A DNA stretch of 64,000 nucleotides, taken from Streptomyces sp. A012304 (lineage in GTDB: Bacteria > Actinomycetota > Actinomycetes > Streptomycetales > Streptomycetaceae). The notes beneath the pieces were generated by a model. That model saw nothing but the letters and a program-made list of their open reading frames with translations, was not told the DNA's origin and searched no databases. This document shows, in pieces, positions 29,289 through 37,087 of the stretch. Positions within the stretch are counted from its first letter, which is position 1, and every line of letters begins with the position of its first letter. A program made the position numbers and the translations under genes. The stretch spans positions 1-64,000 of the forward strand of contig NZ_BQUN01000034.1 in assembly GCF_026008495.1 (NCBI RefSeq), written 5' to 3'.

Positions 29289-30149
29289 TCAAACCTGTCC
29301 GGTGGGCGCCGCCGCCGGGACGCGCTCCAGGACACCGCCCGCGAAGACGTCGTACAGGGGCAGGGTCTCCAGGTGGACGTAGCCGATGTGGCAGTCGCAG
29401 GCGGTCAGCGGGCAGGGACGGGGGCGCAGCGCGGCACGATAGGAGCCGTCGTAGAGGTTGCCGAGCGGGGTGCGGACGAAGTGGCAGCGGCGGACGGTGC
29501 CGTCGCCGTCGACGGAGATCACGGACTCGCCGGTGCGGCAGGGCAGGCCGGCGCTGGGGTGCGGGTGGCGGCTGTAGGGGAAGAGCGGGTCGAGGGCGGT
29601 CCACAGGTCGGCGTCGGCGTCCGGGTAGGTGTGGCCCTCGGCGGCGTTGACCCACAGGTAGACGTGGTCGGGCAGGTCGGCGCGCAGGCGCCGGGCCGCG
29701 TCCAGGTGCTCGGGGAGGCCGACGACGCCGACGCTGAAGCGGATGCCGCGCTCGGCCAGGTCGCGGCACTTGGTGAGGAAGCGGTCGTAGGGGGTCTGGC
29801 CCGGGTGGTAGGTGCACCACAGGGCGAGGGTGTCGGGGTCGGCGTCGGCGAGCCAGTCGGTGCGGCAGCTGAGGTTGGTCTGGATCGCCACCCGGCGGAT
29901 GTGCGGCAGGTGGGAGAGGTCGGTGAGGGCGCGCCGGTACCAGGAGCGGACCAGGCCCTCGCCCCAGGGGGTGAAGAGGATCGACAGGCGGTCGCCGGTC
30001 TGCGCCGTGGCCCACCGCGTGAACCGTTCGAGGGCGGCGCGGTCGGCGCGCAGCTGGGCGCCGGTGTCGCGCCGCTTGGCGAAGGGGCAGTAGGGGCAGT
30101 CGTAGTCGCAGGAGGCGAGCGGGCCGCGGTAGAGGAGGGTCAGGTCCAT
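29289..30149 (-). CDS. STM4011-type radical SAM protein
   Basis: Radical SAM enzyme of unknown substrate. The 286-residue product has the cluster motif CDYDCPYC with Cys14, Cys18 and Cys21, a barrel with FTPWGEGLV and IQTNLSC, and a Cys-rich C-terminal part (CRTG, RRCHF, CPLTACDCHIGY) that could bind an auxiliary iron-sulfur cluster as in SPASM-type enzymes. It is the last of five genes in the order 4015-4014-4013-4012-4011, the order I recall from Salmonella, from which the family name comes. It starts 10 bp after the STM4012-type stop. Peptide or small-molecule modification is a reasonable guess, not shown. Confidence 0.85.
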   Translation of the reverse strand: MDLTLLYRGPLASCDYDCPYCPFAKRRDTGAQLRADRAALERFTRWATAQTGDRLSILFTPWGEGLVRSWYRRALTDLSHLPHIRRVAIQTNLSCRTDWLADADPDTLALWCTYHPGQTPYDRFLTKCRDLAERGIRFSVGVVGLPEHLDAARRLRADLPDHVYLWVNAAEGHTYPDADADLWTALDPLFPYSRHPHPSAGLPCRTGESVISVDGDGTVRRCHFVRTPLGNLYDGSYRAALRPRPCPLTACDCHIGYVHLETLPLYDVFAGGVLERVPAAAPTGQV

Positions 30150-30159
30150 GGTGGTCCGG

Positions 30160-31506
30160 TCACTTCCTCTCGTAGGCGGCCATGGCGGCGCGGACGGCCG
30201 GGGAGAACAGTTCGGGGCCGATGGCGTCGGAGTGGGCGAGGCCTTCCGGGGTGAGCCTCAGCGTGGCCGGGTCGTCGTCGGCGAGCCAGCCGCGGTCGGC
30301 GAACCGGGCGAGTTCGGGCGCGAAGTCGTCGGCCGGGGTGCGGCCGAAGCGGGCGCGGTAGTCGTCCAGAGGCAGGCCGTCGGCCTGGAGGAGGGACTGG
30401 AGCAGATGCCGGCGGCGGGCCTCGGCGGGGTCCATGGGATAGCCGATCTCGGCATGGGCGAAGTCGGCGGCGGGCCGGGAGACGTAGTCGTCGATGATCG
30501 CGCGGATCTGGTGCATGTCGACGGCGTAGTCGAAGGAGTAGTGCAGGCCGGCCGTGTAGGAGCGGGCCCCGCAGCCGAGGCCGATCATGCCGTCGGTCTG
30601 GCAGGCGTAGTCGTCGGCGCCCTGGGGCGGGGCGTCGGCGCGGCGGAACATGCGCATGGACTGCTGGGTGTAGCCGTGGGCGAGGAGGTGGTCGCGGCCG
30701 GCGCGGTACAGGCGCAGCCGCTGCTCGTCCCACGCGGGGTCGGGGCCGGTGCGGCGGCGGTCGAGGCCGGTCAGGGGGCGGACGTAGAGGGGGTAGAGGT
30801 AGAGCTCCTCGGGGTGCCAGGCGAGGGCCGCGTCCAGGGAGCGCAGCCAGGTCTGCTCGCTCTGGCCGTCGATGCCGTAGATGAGGTCGATGTTGAGGAC
30901 CGGGACGCGGGCCTCGCGGACCCGGGCGAGGGCCGCCTCCACGTCGGCGCGGCGCTGCGGGCGTACGGCGGAGCGGGCCTCGGAGTCGACGAAGCTCTGC
31001 ACGCCCAGGCTGAGCCGGGTGGCGCCGCGGGCGGCCAGCACCGCGAGGCGGTCGGCGGTGGCGGTGGCCGGTGAGGCCTCGACGGAGAGCGGGACGGTCT
31101 TCAGGTCGGCGCCCATGCGGTGCTCGGCGATGTCGCACAGGCGCTCCAGCTCGGCCGCGGTGAGGAAGGTGGGGGTGCCGCCGCCGAAGGCCGCGGTGGC
31201 GAAGCGGGCCTCGTCGGACTCCCCCAGTGCCTCGCGTACGGCCGTCGCCTGGCGCTCCAGCGCGTCCAGGTAGGCGCCGGTCAGGCCGTCCGGGGCGCCG
31301 ACGCGGGTGAAGAGGTTGCAGAAGCCGCAGCGGACCTCGCAGAACGGTATGTGCAGATAGAGGGAGAGGGAGTGCTTGGGTTCGGCCGCCCACAGGGTGC
31401 TCAGCGGCGGGCGGTCGGGGAGCCTGCGGTAGGCGGTCTTGTGGGGGTAGGCGTAGACGTAGCTCTGGTACGGGCTGGTGCGGGTGGGCTGGGGCAGGGT
31501 GGTCAT
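30160..31506 (-). CDS. STM4012-type radical SAM protein (HemN-like)
   Basis: The 448-residue product resembles oxygen-independent coproporphyrinogen oxidase proteins. The radical SAM motif CEVRCGFC gives Cys56, Cys60 and Cys63, followed by FGGGTPTFL, LSVEASP, LGVQSF and IDLIYGIDGQ, and a HemN-type C-terminal region. It is unlikely to be the haem enzyme itself: the surrounding cassette matches STM4011-STM4015 and carries no haem genes. Its start overlaps the STM4013-type stop (31503-31506), implying coupled translation. HemN-like proteins also include methyltransferases and cyclopropanases, so the chemistry is open. Confidence 0.87.
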   Translation of the reverse strand: MTTLPQPTRTSPYQSYVYAYPHKTAYRRLPDRPPLSTLWAAEPKHSLSLYLHIPFCEVRCGFCNLFTRVGAPDGLTGAYLDALERQATAVREALGESDEARFATAAFGGGTPTFLTAAELERLCDIAEHRMGADLKTVPLSVEASPATATADRLAVLAARGATRLSLGVQSFVDSEARSAVRPQRRADVEAALARVREARVPVLNIDLIYGIDGQSEQTWLRSLDAALAWHPEELYLYPLYVRPLTGLDRRRTGPDPAWDEQRLRLYRAGRDHLLAHGYTQQSMRMFRRADAPPQGADDYACQTDGMIGLGCGARSYTAGLHYSFDYAVDMHQIRAIIDDYVSRPAADFAHAEIGYPMDPAEARRRHLLQSLLQADGLPLDDYRARFGRTPADDFAPELARFADRGWLADDDPATLRLTPEGLAHSDAIGPELFSPAVRAAMAAYERK

Positions 31507-32402
31507 CGGGTGGCCTCGGCGGGGTCGAGGAAGAAGTGGGCGTAGGGCACGGTCCACACGGACTCGTGGCCGAGGCGGTGGCCGGTGTAGCCGTCGTCGC
31601 CGTAGGCGGTGCCGTGGTCGGAGCAGACGATCGCGAAGCAGCGGCGCCGGCTGCTCACGGCGGCGAACAGCCGTCCGATGTGCCGGTCGACGTACTCCAG
31701 CGCGGCGGCGTGCGTCGCCCGGGTGTCGCCGGCCTCGCGGGTGGCGCCGGGCAGGTGGAACCAGTTGGGCTGGTGCAGGGCGGAGACGTTGACGAAGAGG
31801 AACAGCCGCCGTTGTGCGGGGAGTCGGCGCACGACCTCCTCGGCGCGGGCGACCTGGTTCTCGAAGGACTCGGGCGAGGTGACGCCGAACTCCGGTGCCC
31901 AGTGCGACTCGTGGAACAGGCCGGGCAGCACCGAGCCCAGCGGGCCCTGCTTGTTGAAGAAGCCCACTCCCCCGACGCACACGGTGTGGTAGCCCGCGTC
32001 GGCCAGTCCGGTGACGAGGTCGGGGGTGTCGTAGACGAAGGTGCCGTCGGCGGTGGTCTCGCTGCCCGCGAAGCTCGCCGCGAACAGGCGCGGGTGCGGT
32101 CCGGGCGCGGCCGGGGTCGGCAGGAAGCCGGCGAAGATCGCCTGGTGGGAGGCGTAGGTGAAGCTGCCCGGGGCGTGCCGCTTCTCCCAGCGGCCGCCGG
32201 GGAGGTGGCGGGCGAGGTTCGGTGTGCGGCCGGTGGCCGCCAGTTCGGCGGCGACGTCGAAGCGGAGGGTGTCGAGGGTGACGAGAAGGAGGTCGTGGCT
32301 GCCGACGACCTCGTTCATGTCGGGCTCGCCCGGCGCCCCCGCGGTGGTGGGGGCACCGCGGGGCGCGAGCGGCGGCTCGGGGTGCGGGGCGTGCGAGGGC
32401 AT
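31503..32402 (-). CDS. STM4013/SEN3800-type hydrolase (alkaline phosphatase fold)
   Basis: A 299-residue protein of the sulfatase/phosphatase superfamily. Metal-site motifs are VTLDTLRFD near residues 40-48 and CSDHGTAYGDDGYTGHRLGH near 257-276, giving the Asp and His ligands expected for a two-metal hydrolase; APGSFTYASHQAIFAG holds a Ser/Thr that may be the nucleophile. No signal peptide, so cytoplasmic. The ATG at 32402 has AGGAA upstream; an internal ATG at 32318 begins closer to the conserved region but has a poor ribosome site. Third gene in the cassette. The substrate is unknown; a phospho- or sulfo-ester intermediate of the same pathway is plausible. Confidence 0.85.
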   Translation of the reverse strand: MPSHAPHPEPPLAPRGAPTTAGAPGEPDMNEVVGSHDLLLVTLDTLRFDVAAELAATGRTPNLARHLPGGRWEKRHAPGSFTYASHQAIFAGFLPTPAAPGPHPRLFAASFAGSETTADGTFVYDTPDLVTGLADAGYHTVCVGGVGFFNKQGPLGSVLPGLFHESHWAPEFGVTSPESFENQVARAEEVVRRLPAQRRLFLFVNVSALHQPNWFHLPGATREAGDTRATHAAALEYVDRHIGRLFAAVSSRRRCFAIVCSDHGTAYGDDGYTGHRLGHESVWTVPYAHFFLDPAEATR

Positions 32403-32438
32403 GCGGGTGTTCCTGTTCTCTTTCTTGGTGCGCCGCGC

Positions 32439-33560
32439 TCAGCGGGCGAGTGTGGCAAGCGGTCGCCGGAGGGCGGCGGCCACCTGGGCGGCATAGGTGT
32501 CCAGGCCTTCCGCTCCGCTGCCGGGCAGGCCCGTGAGGCGGGGCAGCAGGTCGCCGAAGGCGTTGACCTCGCCGACCGCGGCTCTGCGCCAGCCGACGGC
32601 CGGCAGGAGGTCGACGCCGACGCAGAGGGTGCGCGGGAAGCAGGCCGCGGCCCGTTCGCACACGCCGAGCACGTCGGTCCAGCGGGCGCCCGAGGCCTCG
32701 ACGGACCGCCGGGCCTCGGCGAGGTCGCCGCGGCGGCCGCCGAGGTGGAGGTTGGTCAGCGGGGTGCGGCTGGTGCGGACCACCGCGTGGGTGGCTCGGC
32801 CGGCCACGACGACGACTCTCAGGTCGGCGGCGCGGCCCTGCTGGGACGCCTTCGGCAGCCAGCGCTCCAGGTGCAGTCCGTCGGGGGCGAGGGCGTCGAC
32901 GACGGCCGCGACGTCCCGTTCGCGCTCGTAGCGGCGCACCTTGAGGGAGTTGTACAGGCGGCCGTCCGGGGCGAGTTCCACGGAGGTCGTCGCCCGGATC
33001 CGGCCGGCCCCGCCGGTCTCCACGGCGAGCACGCCCGACGCCGAGGATCCGTGCGCCGGCTTCACGAACAGCCGCGGCATCCGGTGCTCCCGCATCAGCG
33101 CCCGCACGTCGTCCCAGCCGCGGACCGGCGCGGCTGCCGGGCCCGAGGTGGGCGAGGCGGGGACCGGGACGCCCGCCGCGTCGAGGACGGCGTGGCAGCG
33201 CCGTTTGTCGAACAGCACGGCGAGGTCGTCCGGGTCGTGGAGGCGGATGCCGCCGCGCAGCCCCGCCAGCGCGGCGGTGAAGGCGGTGTACCAGCGGGCC
33301 GAGCCCTCCACCCGGGTGGGGTCGTCGATGCCGCGCAGCAGCCGGTCCACCCGCGGGTTCTCCCCCGGCGAGTCGATGCGGACGATCTCGTCGGGGGCGA
33401 ACTCGGCCCCGCCCGCGCACAGGACGTCCGTCCAGGGCACGACGCGCGGGGCGGGCAGGCCGGCCGCGCGCACCGCGTCGCCGAAGAGGGTGACCCGGCG
33501 GTTCTCGGGGTTGCCCACGACCGCGAAGCGCGGCCGCGGGTCACGTGCCGACGGCGCCAT
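32439..33560 (-). CDS. STM4014-type protein with ATP-grasp features
   Basis: A 373-residue protein. The middle carries hallmarks of ATP-grasp ligases: FDKRRCHAVLDAAGVPVP (about 128-145), RLFVKPAHGSSASGV (about 166-180, with the ATP-binding Lys), DLRVVVVAG, and the metal-binding end GVDLLPAVGW...VGEVNAFGD near 315-345. Such enzymes join a carboxylate to an amine, so a ligase step on an amino acid or peptide is likely. The ATG at 33560 follows GAGGAG. Second gene of the cassette, 63 bp after the STM4015-type gene and 36 bp before the hydrolase gene. No known substrate. Confidence 0.83.
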   Translation of the reverse strand: MAPSARDPRPRFAVVGNPENRRVTLFGDAVRAAGLPAPRVVPWTDVLCAGGAEFAPDEIVRIDSPGENPRVDRLLRGIDDPTRVEGSARWYTAFTAALAGLRGGIRLHDPDDLAVLFDKRRCHAVLDAAGVPVPASPTSGPAAAPVRGWDDVRALMREHRMPRLFVKPAHGSSASGVLAVETGGAGRIRATTSVELAPDGRLYNSLKVRRYERERDVAAVVDALAPDGLHLERWLPKASQQGRAADLRVVVVAGRATHAVVRTSRTPLTNLHLGGRRGDLAEARRSVEASGARWTDVLGVCERAAACFPRTLCVGVDLLPAVGWRRAAVGEVNAFGDLLPRLTGLPGSGAEGLDTYAAQVAAALRRPLATLAR

Positions 33561-33623
33561 GGCGTCTCCTCGGGGGCGTCCGCGGCGGTGGCGCGGGGCG
33601 GGCGGGCTGGTGCACGGCGGGGG

Positions 33624-34583
33624 TCACTCGCCGACGGCGATGTACCGCCACACCGTGCCGTCGTCCTCCTCGTCCTCCTCGGCGTCGCCGCGGTCGAGGT
33701 CGACCTCGACGCCGGCGGGCTCCAGGGTCTGCCGGATCCGCTCCAGGAGGGGTTCACGGATGTAGTGGTGGTGGAGGTCGAGGGTCTTCAGGTGGGTGAG
33801 GGGCTGGCCGCCGAGGAGGGCGGCCACTCCCTCGTCGGTCAGGATGCCCATGGACAGGTCGAGCACCTCCAGGCGGGCGACGACCGGCGCGGAGGCGACG
33901 GCGGCGGCGACGGCGTCCTGGATCTCGCTGTTGCGCAGCGCGAGATGGCGCAGGCGCGGCAGGCGGGCGCCGGAGAGGATGCCCTCCAGGTCGGCGGCCT
34001 CGCTGTCCCCTCCGTACTCGGGGGTGCCCAGCCACAGGTCGAGGTGCTCCAGCGCGGGCAGGTCGGCGGCGCCGACGCCCCGCACGACGTGTGCGGGCAG
34101 CCCGCCGCTCTCCAGGGTCAGCCTGCGCAGGCCGGTGTGGCGCAGGGCGGGGAAGCGCAGGCCGGAGCCGCCGCGCACGCCGAACTCCTCCAGCTCGGGG
34201 AAGGCGGCGAGCAGGGGCGTGACGTCGGTCTGGTTGATCCAGGAGATCTCGCACTCCTCGCCGACGATGTCGCCGAAGAACAGCGCCCGCAGGGCGGGGA
34301 AGCGGTCCTTGGCCGCCACCAGCGCCTCGATGACAGGGGTGGGGTCGGTGTCGTACGCCTCCTTCCAGGCGCCCACGATCAGGGCGCGCACGCGGGTGGT
34401 GTCGACGGCGGCGCAGAAGCGGGCGAACGCGTCCGTCCACTCCTCCTCGGCGTCGTACACGTCGCTGGTGATCCGCCAGGCGAAGCCGTCCGCGTCGGGC
34501 AGGCCGTCCATGCGCTCGCCGGGGCCCGGGAAGGCGTAGGCGGGCAGCCGGTACAGCGCGTCGAGGTGTCCACCGATGGTCAT
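33624..34583 (-). CDS. STM4015-type leucine-rich-repeat-like protein
   Basis: A 319-residue protein that contains regular leucine-rich segments in its second half (for example LPALEHLDLWLG, LPRLRHLALRNSEI, VARLEVLDLSMG, LTHLKTLDLHHHYI), consistent with a short LRR solenoid. It ends in a very acidic segment (DRGDAEEDEEDDG) and TVWRYIAVGE. No enzyme motif is seen, so a scaffold, substrate-recognition or regulatory role in the cassette is likely. The ATG at 34583 has AGGAG 7-8 bases upstream. It is the first gene of the five-gene unit, and its promoter must lie in the 128-bp gap before the degraded gene at 34712. Confidence 0.83.
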   Translation of the reverse strand: MTIGGHLDALYRLPAYAFPGPGERMDGLPDADGFAWRITSDVYDAEEEWTDAFARFCAAVDTTRVRALIVGAWKEAYDTDPTPVIEALVAAKDRFPALRALFFGDIVGEECEISWINQTDVTPLLAAFPELEEFGVRGGSGLRFPALRHTGLRRLTLESGGLPAHVVRGVGAADLPALEHLDLWLGTPEYGGDSEAADLEGILSGARLPRLRHLALRNSEIQDAVAAAVASAPVVARLEVLDLSMGILTDEGVAALLGGQPLTHLKTLDLHHHYIREPLLERIRQTLEPAGVEVDLDRGDAEEDEEDDGTVWRYIAVGE

Positions 34584-34711
34584 GCGGCTGCTCCTGTGCA
34601 GAAAGGGGGTGCGTCCGTGATGACCGCAGTTCTACCAACAGGCACTGACAACGCCCGGCGGCGGGGCCGAGGTCCCGGGGCGTTGTCGGTGGCGGCCCTG
34701 CCGTCGGCGTC

Positions 34712-34974
34712 ATGCCGGAGTACTACGGGCACGAGCGCTACCTGACCGACTCCGGTGCGCGTCCCGTCCACCGGGACGAGACGGGCGCGCTCTGGCGGAT
34801 CGACCTGGACGGGGACGAGCCGGTCGTCAGGGTGGAGGTCCTCAACTCCACACCGGGGCCGGACGGGACGCGACGGACGTACTGGCCGCGCGTCCGTCGG
34901 CCGGGCCCGCCCGGGCGGGGGTCGCCCGGACCTTCGGCTGCACGCGGACGCGTACGCGCCGCTGCGGGAGACGC
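34712..34974 (+). pseudogene. Small conserved hypothetical gene broken by two frameshifts
   Basis: The ATG frame gives MPEYYGHERYLTDSG and continues through DGTRRTYWPRV at about 34893. The protein-like text then moves to a second frame (ARAGVARTFG, about 34906-34937) and to a third (LHADAYAPLRETQ, from 34938). Joined, these make a compact product of about 85-90 residues of a type I recall as a short Streptomyces hypothetical protein. Each step lies in or next to a G/C run, so sequencing error is possible, but two separate events favour a decayed gene. It diverges from the STM4015-type gene. Function unknown. Confidence 0.5.
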
Positions 34975-35038
34975 AGGACGGGTGTGCCGGCGCCTGGTCC
35001 CCGCGGCGGGACCAGGTCACCAGGGTTCCCGGTGTCGC

Positions 35039-35767
35039 TCAGTCCTCGGGTAGGCGCGAGAGGATGTCCGTGACCTGGTCGCGGACGACGGCCCGGCGCT
35101 CGGCGGGCAGGTCGGCGAGGTCCGTCCGGTCCAGGGCGTGCAGAACCTGGTCGGTGCCGGTGCCGGTGTCGCAGGGCGTCCGGCCGGTGAGGACCTCGTA
35201 GCCGTCGCGGACGGCGACGCGCAGGCTCCTGCGTCCGTCGCCGTCGGCGTGCACGGCGGTGGCGACGACGAAGGGCGGCGGTCCGCCCGCCTCGGCGGGC
35301 AGCTTGCGGTAGCCGCTCACCAGCGGATCCTTCCAGCGCAGGCCGAGCATGAGGGGGCGCTTGGCCACGACCTCGGCGAGTTCGGTCTCGTACACGCGGT
35401 CGGGTCCGAGGACCGTGGCCCGGGCGTCCAGGACGAGCGCCGCCGGGAGCAGGCAGCGCAGTGTGCTGCCGACGATGTTGCCGCCGACCGTGGCCGTGCG
35501 GCGCACGGCTCCGGTGCCGACCGTGGCGGCGGCCCCGCGCAGCACCTCCGGGGCGTCGGCGCCGATGCGGTGGAGCACCACGGCCGCGCCGAGCGTGCCG
35601 CGCCCGACGGTGTTGGCCGCGGGCAGCTCGCGCAGGGACATGGCCTGCTCGGGAAAGCCGTCGCGCTGCCAGCCCGCCCAGACGAGGGTGGCTCCGCCGA
35701 TCGGCACGGCTCCCTCGTTCAGGCACTGCTGGGCTTCGGATATGGAGGTGGGGAAACGCAACAACAC
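35039..35767 (-). CDS. Stand-alone FAD-binding subunit of the molybdopterin dehydrogenase type
   Basis: A 242-residue protein of the FAD-binding (medium subunit) family of xanthine and CO dehydrogenases. Seen: PIGGATLVWAGWQ near the N-terminus and TVGTGAVRRTATVGGNIVGST (about 88-108), the flavin diphosphate loop. The large molybdenum subunit and the 2Fe-2S subunit that normally accompany it are absent from this window. The best start is the GTG at 35767 (MLLRFPTSISEAQQ); the upstream in-frame ATG adds an unconserved leader. Either it serves a complex encoded elsewhere or it works alone as a flavoprotein; the sequence does not decide. Confidence 0.78.
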   Translation of the reverse strand: MLLRFPTSISEAQQCLNEGAVPIGGATLVWAGWQRDGFPEQAMSLRELPAANTVGRGTLGAAVVLHRIGADAPEVLRGAAATVGTGAVRRTATVGGNIVGSTLRCLLPAALVLDARATVLGPDRVYETELAEVVAKRPLMLGLRWKDPLVSGYRKLPAEAGGPPPFVVATAVHADGDGRRSLRVAVRDGYEVLTGRTPCDTGTGTDQVLHALDRTDLADLPAERRAVVRDQVTDILSRLPED

Positions 35768-35980
35768 GGATACCGACCTGCCTTCCCGTGAAGTCGGCGA
35801 CGAGGACCGAAAGTCCTCAGCCAAAAATGATCAGCGGCAGACCGAATTCTGCCCACGCCCGCGGGGGCGCGTACAGGGCTCACGTCGTCGCCGCACGCGC
35901 CCCTCATGCTGAAGGCCGGTCAGCGGCGTCACCTTGAAAATCCGTTGCGGTCATGCCTTTCTCCCACGGACTCTGACCGC

Positions 35981-36913
35981 ATGTCCTATCTTCTGCGTCC
36001 CGCCACGCTCGATGACGCGCCGGCCGTCACCGGTCTGCTCAACGCCATCGACCTGATTGAAATCGGTCAGTCCGAGACCGACTTGCACACCGTCGAGGCG
36101 GATCTGAAGCATCCGGAGACCGACCTCGCGCGGGACTCCTGGCTCGCCTTCGAGGGGGACCGGCTCGTGGCCTACGGACTGCTGTGGGACGAGTCGTCGG
36201 GTGAGCGCATCGACATCGACCACTACGTCCTGCCCGAGCATCAGCGGGCCGGGGTGCTGCTGCTGGACGCGATGGAGGCCCGGGCGCTGGCCAAGGCACG
36301 GGAGAACGGCGCCACGAGGGCGGTGGTGCACCTGCACCTCAACGTGCGGCCGACCACCGACACCGACCTGCTGCGCACGCGTGGCTGGAGCGTCGTACGG
36401 CGCTATCACGTGCTGCGCCGGCCCGTCGACGCCGCGCGGGACCTCGCTCCGGACCTCCCCGAGGGCGTACGGGTGCGGCCCTGCGCCACGGAGGCGGACC
36501 GGATGCGTGTGCACGAGCTGTACCAGTCCAGCTTCGCCGGGCACTTCGACTTCCAGCCGCGCGGCTACGAGCAGTGGCTGCACGACATCGACGCCACCGG
36601 CCTGGACTGGTCGCTGGTGTGGATCGTCGGCACGGACGAGCTGGGCGACGCCGGGTTCCTGCTGGCGCGTGACGACCGGGAGGCGATGGGCTGGATCCGC
36701 AGCATCGGCGTGATCGACGCGGCCCGCGGCCGTGGTCTGGCCGGGCTGCTGCTGCGGCACGCCTTCGCGGCCTTCGCCGCCCGGGGCCGGGACACGGTGG
36801 GGCTGGGCGTGGACACCTCCAACGCCACCGGGGCTCCCCAGCTCTACGCGCGCAACGGGATGACCGTCCACTACGCCGTCGACACCTGGGAGGCGGTCCT
36901 CGACCGCCCCTGA
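35981..36913 (+). CDS. Tandem GNAT acetyltransferase (mycothiol synthase-like)
   Basis: A 310-residue cytoplasmic protein made of two GNAT folds, as in mycothiol synthase. The first domain (about 1-145) ends each core strand in degenerate form; its acetyl-CoA loop reads VLPEHQRAGVLLLDAME, missing the usual Q/RxxGxG/A pattern. The second (about 155-310) has the clear loop VIDAARGRGLAGLLLRHAF and the closing APQLYARNGM. So probably only the C-terminal domain binds acetyl-CoA well. The ATG at 35981 begins the conserved MSYLLRPATLDDAPAV. Acceptor unknown. It stands alone between an FAD subunit and the DUF4157 gene. Confidence 0.87.
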   Translation: MSYLLRPATLDDAPAVTGLLNAIDLIEIGQSETDLHTVEADLKHPETDLARDSWLAFEGDRLVAYGLLWDESSGERIDIDHYVLPEHQRAGVLLLDAMEARALAKARENGATRAVVHLHLNVRPTTDTDLLRTRGWSVVRRYHVLRRPVDAARDLAPDLPEGVRVRPCATEADRMRVHELYQSSFAGHFDFQPRGYEQWLHDIDATGLDWSLVWIVGTDELGDAGFLLARDDREAMGWIRSIGVIDAARGRGLAGLLLRHAFAAFAARGRDTVGLGVDTSNATGAPQLYARNGMTVHYAVDTWEAVLDRP

Positions 36914-37041
36914 CGCGGACGGAGCGTGTTCCACGCCAACTTCCCTTCCCACGCGGCGATTTGTGGCGTACGGGACCGGTCGTCACCCGTAGTCTGTGAT
37001 CACGGGGCGGGCTTCGCCGTCCCGCACGACCACACGATGTG

Positions 37042-37061
37042 GCGGAACTGCTCCGTTCCGC
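37042..37061. promoter_or_regulatory. Inverted repeat GCGGAAC-N6-GTTCCGC before the DUF4157 gene
   Basis: Perfect 7-bp arms at 37042-37048 and 37055-37061, ending 26 bp before the chosen start. CCGCACGAC also occurs twice here (37022-37030 and 37058-37066). It may be an operator or a 5' leader hairpin affecting translation. Confidence 0.4.
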
Positions 37062-37087
37062 ACGACGACGCGAGAGGAAACGTGCCT

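Noticed and set aside
30160..31506. Annotation as oxygen-independent coproporphyrinogen oxidase (hemN)
   Set aside because: The core is HemN-like, but the surrounding cassette matches STM4011-STM4015 and no haem genes are near.
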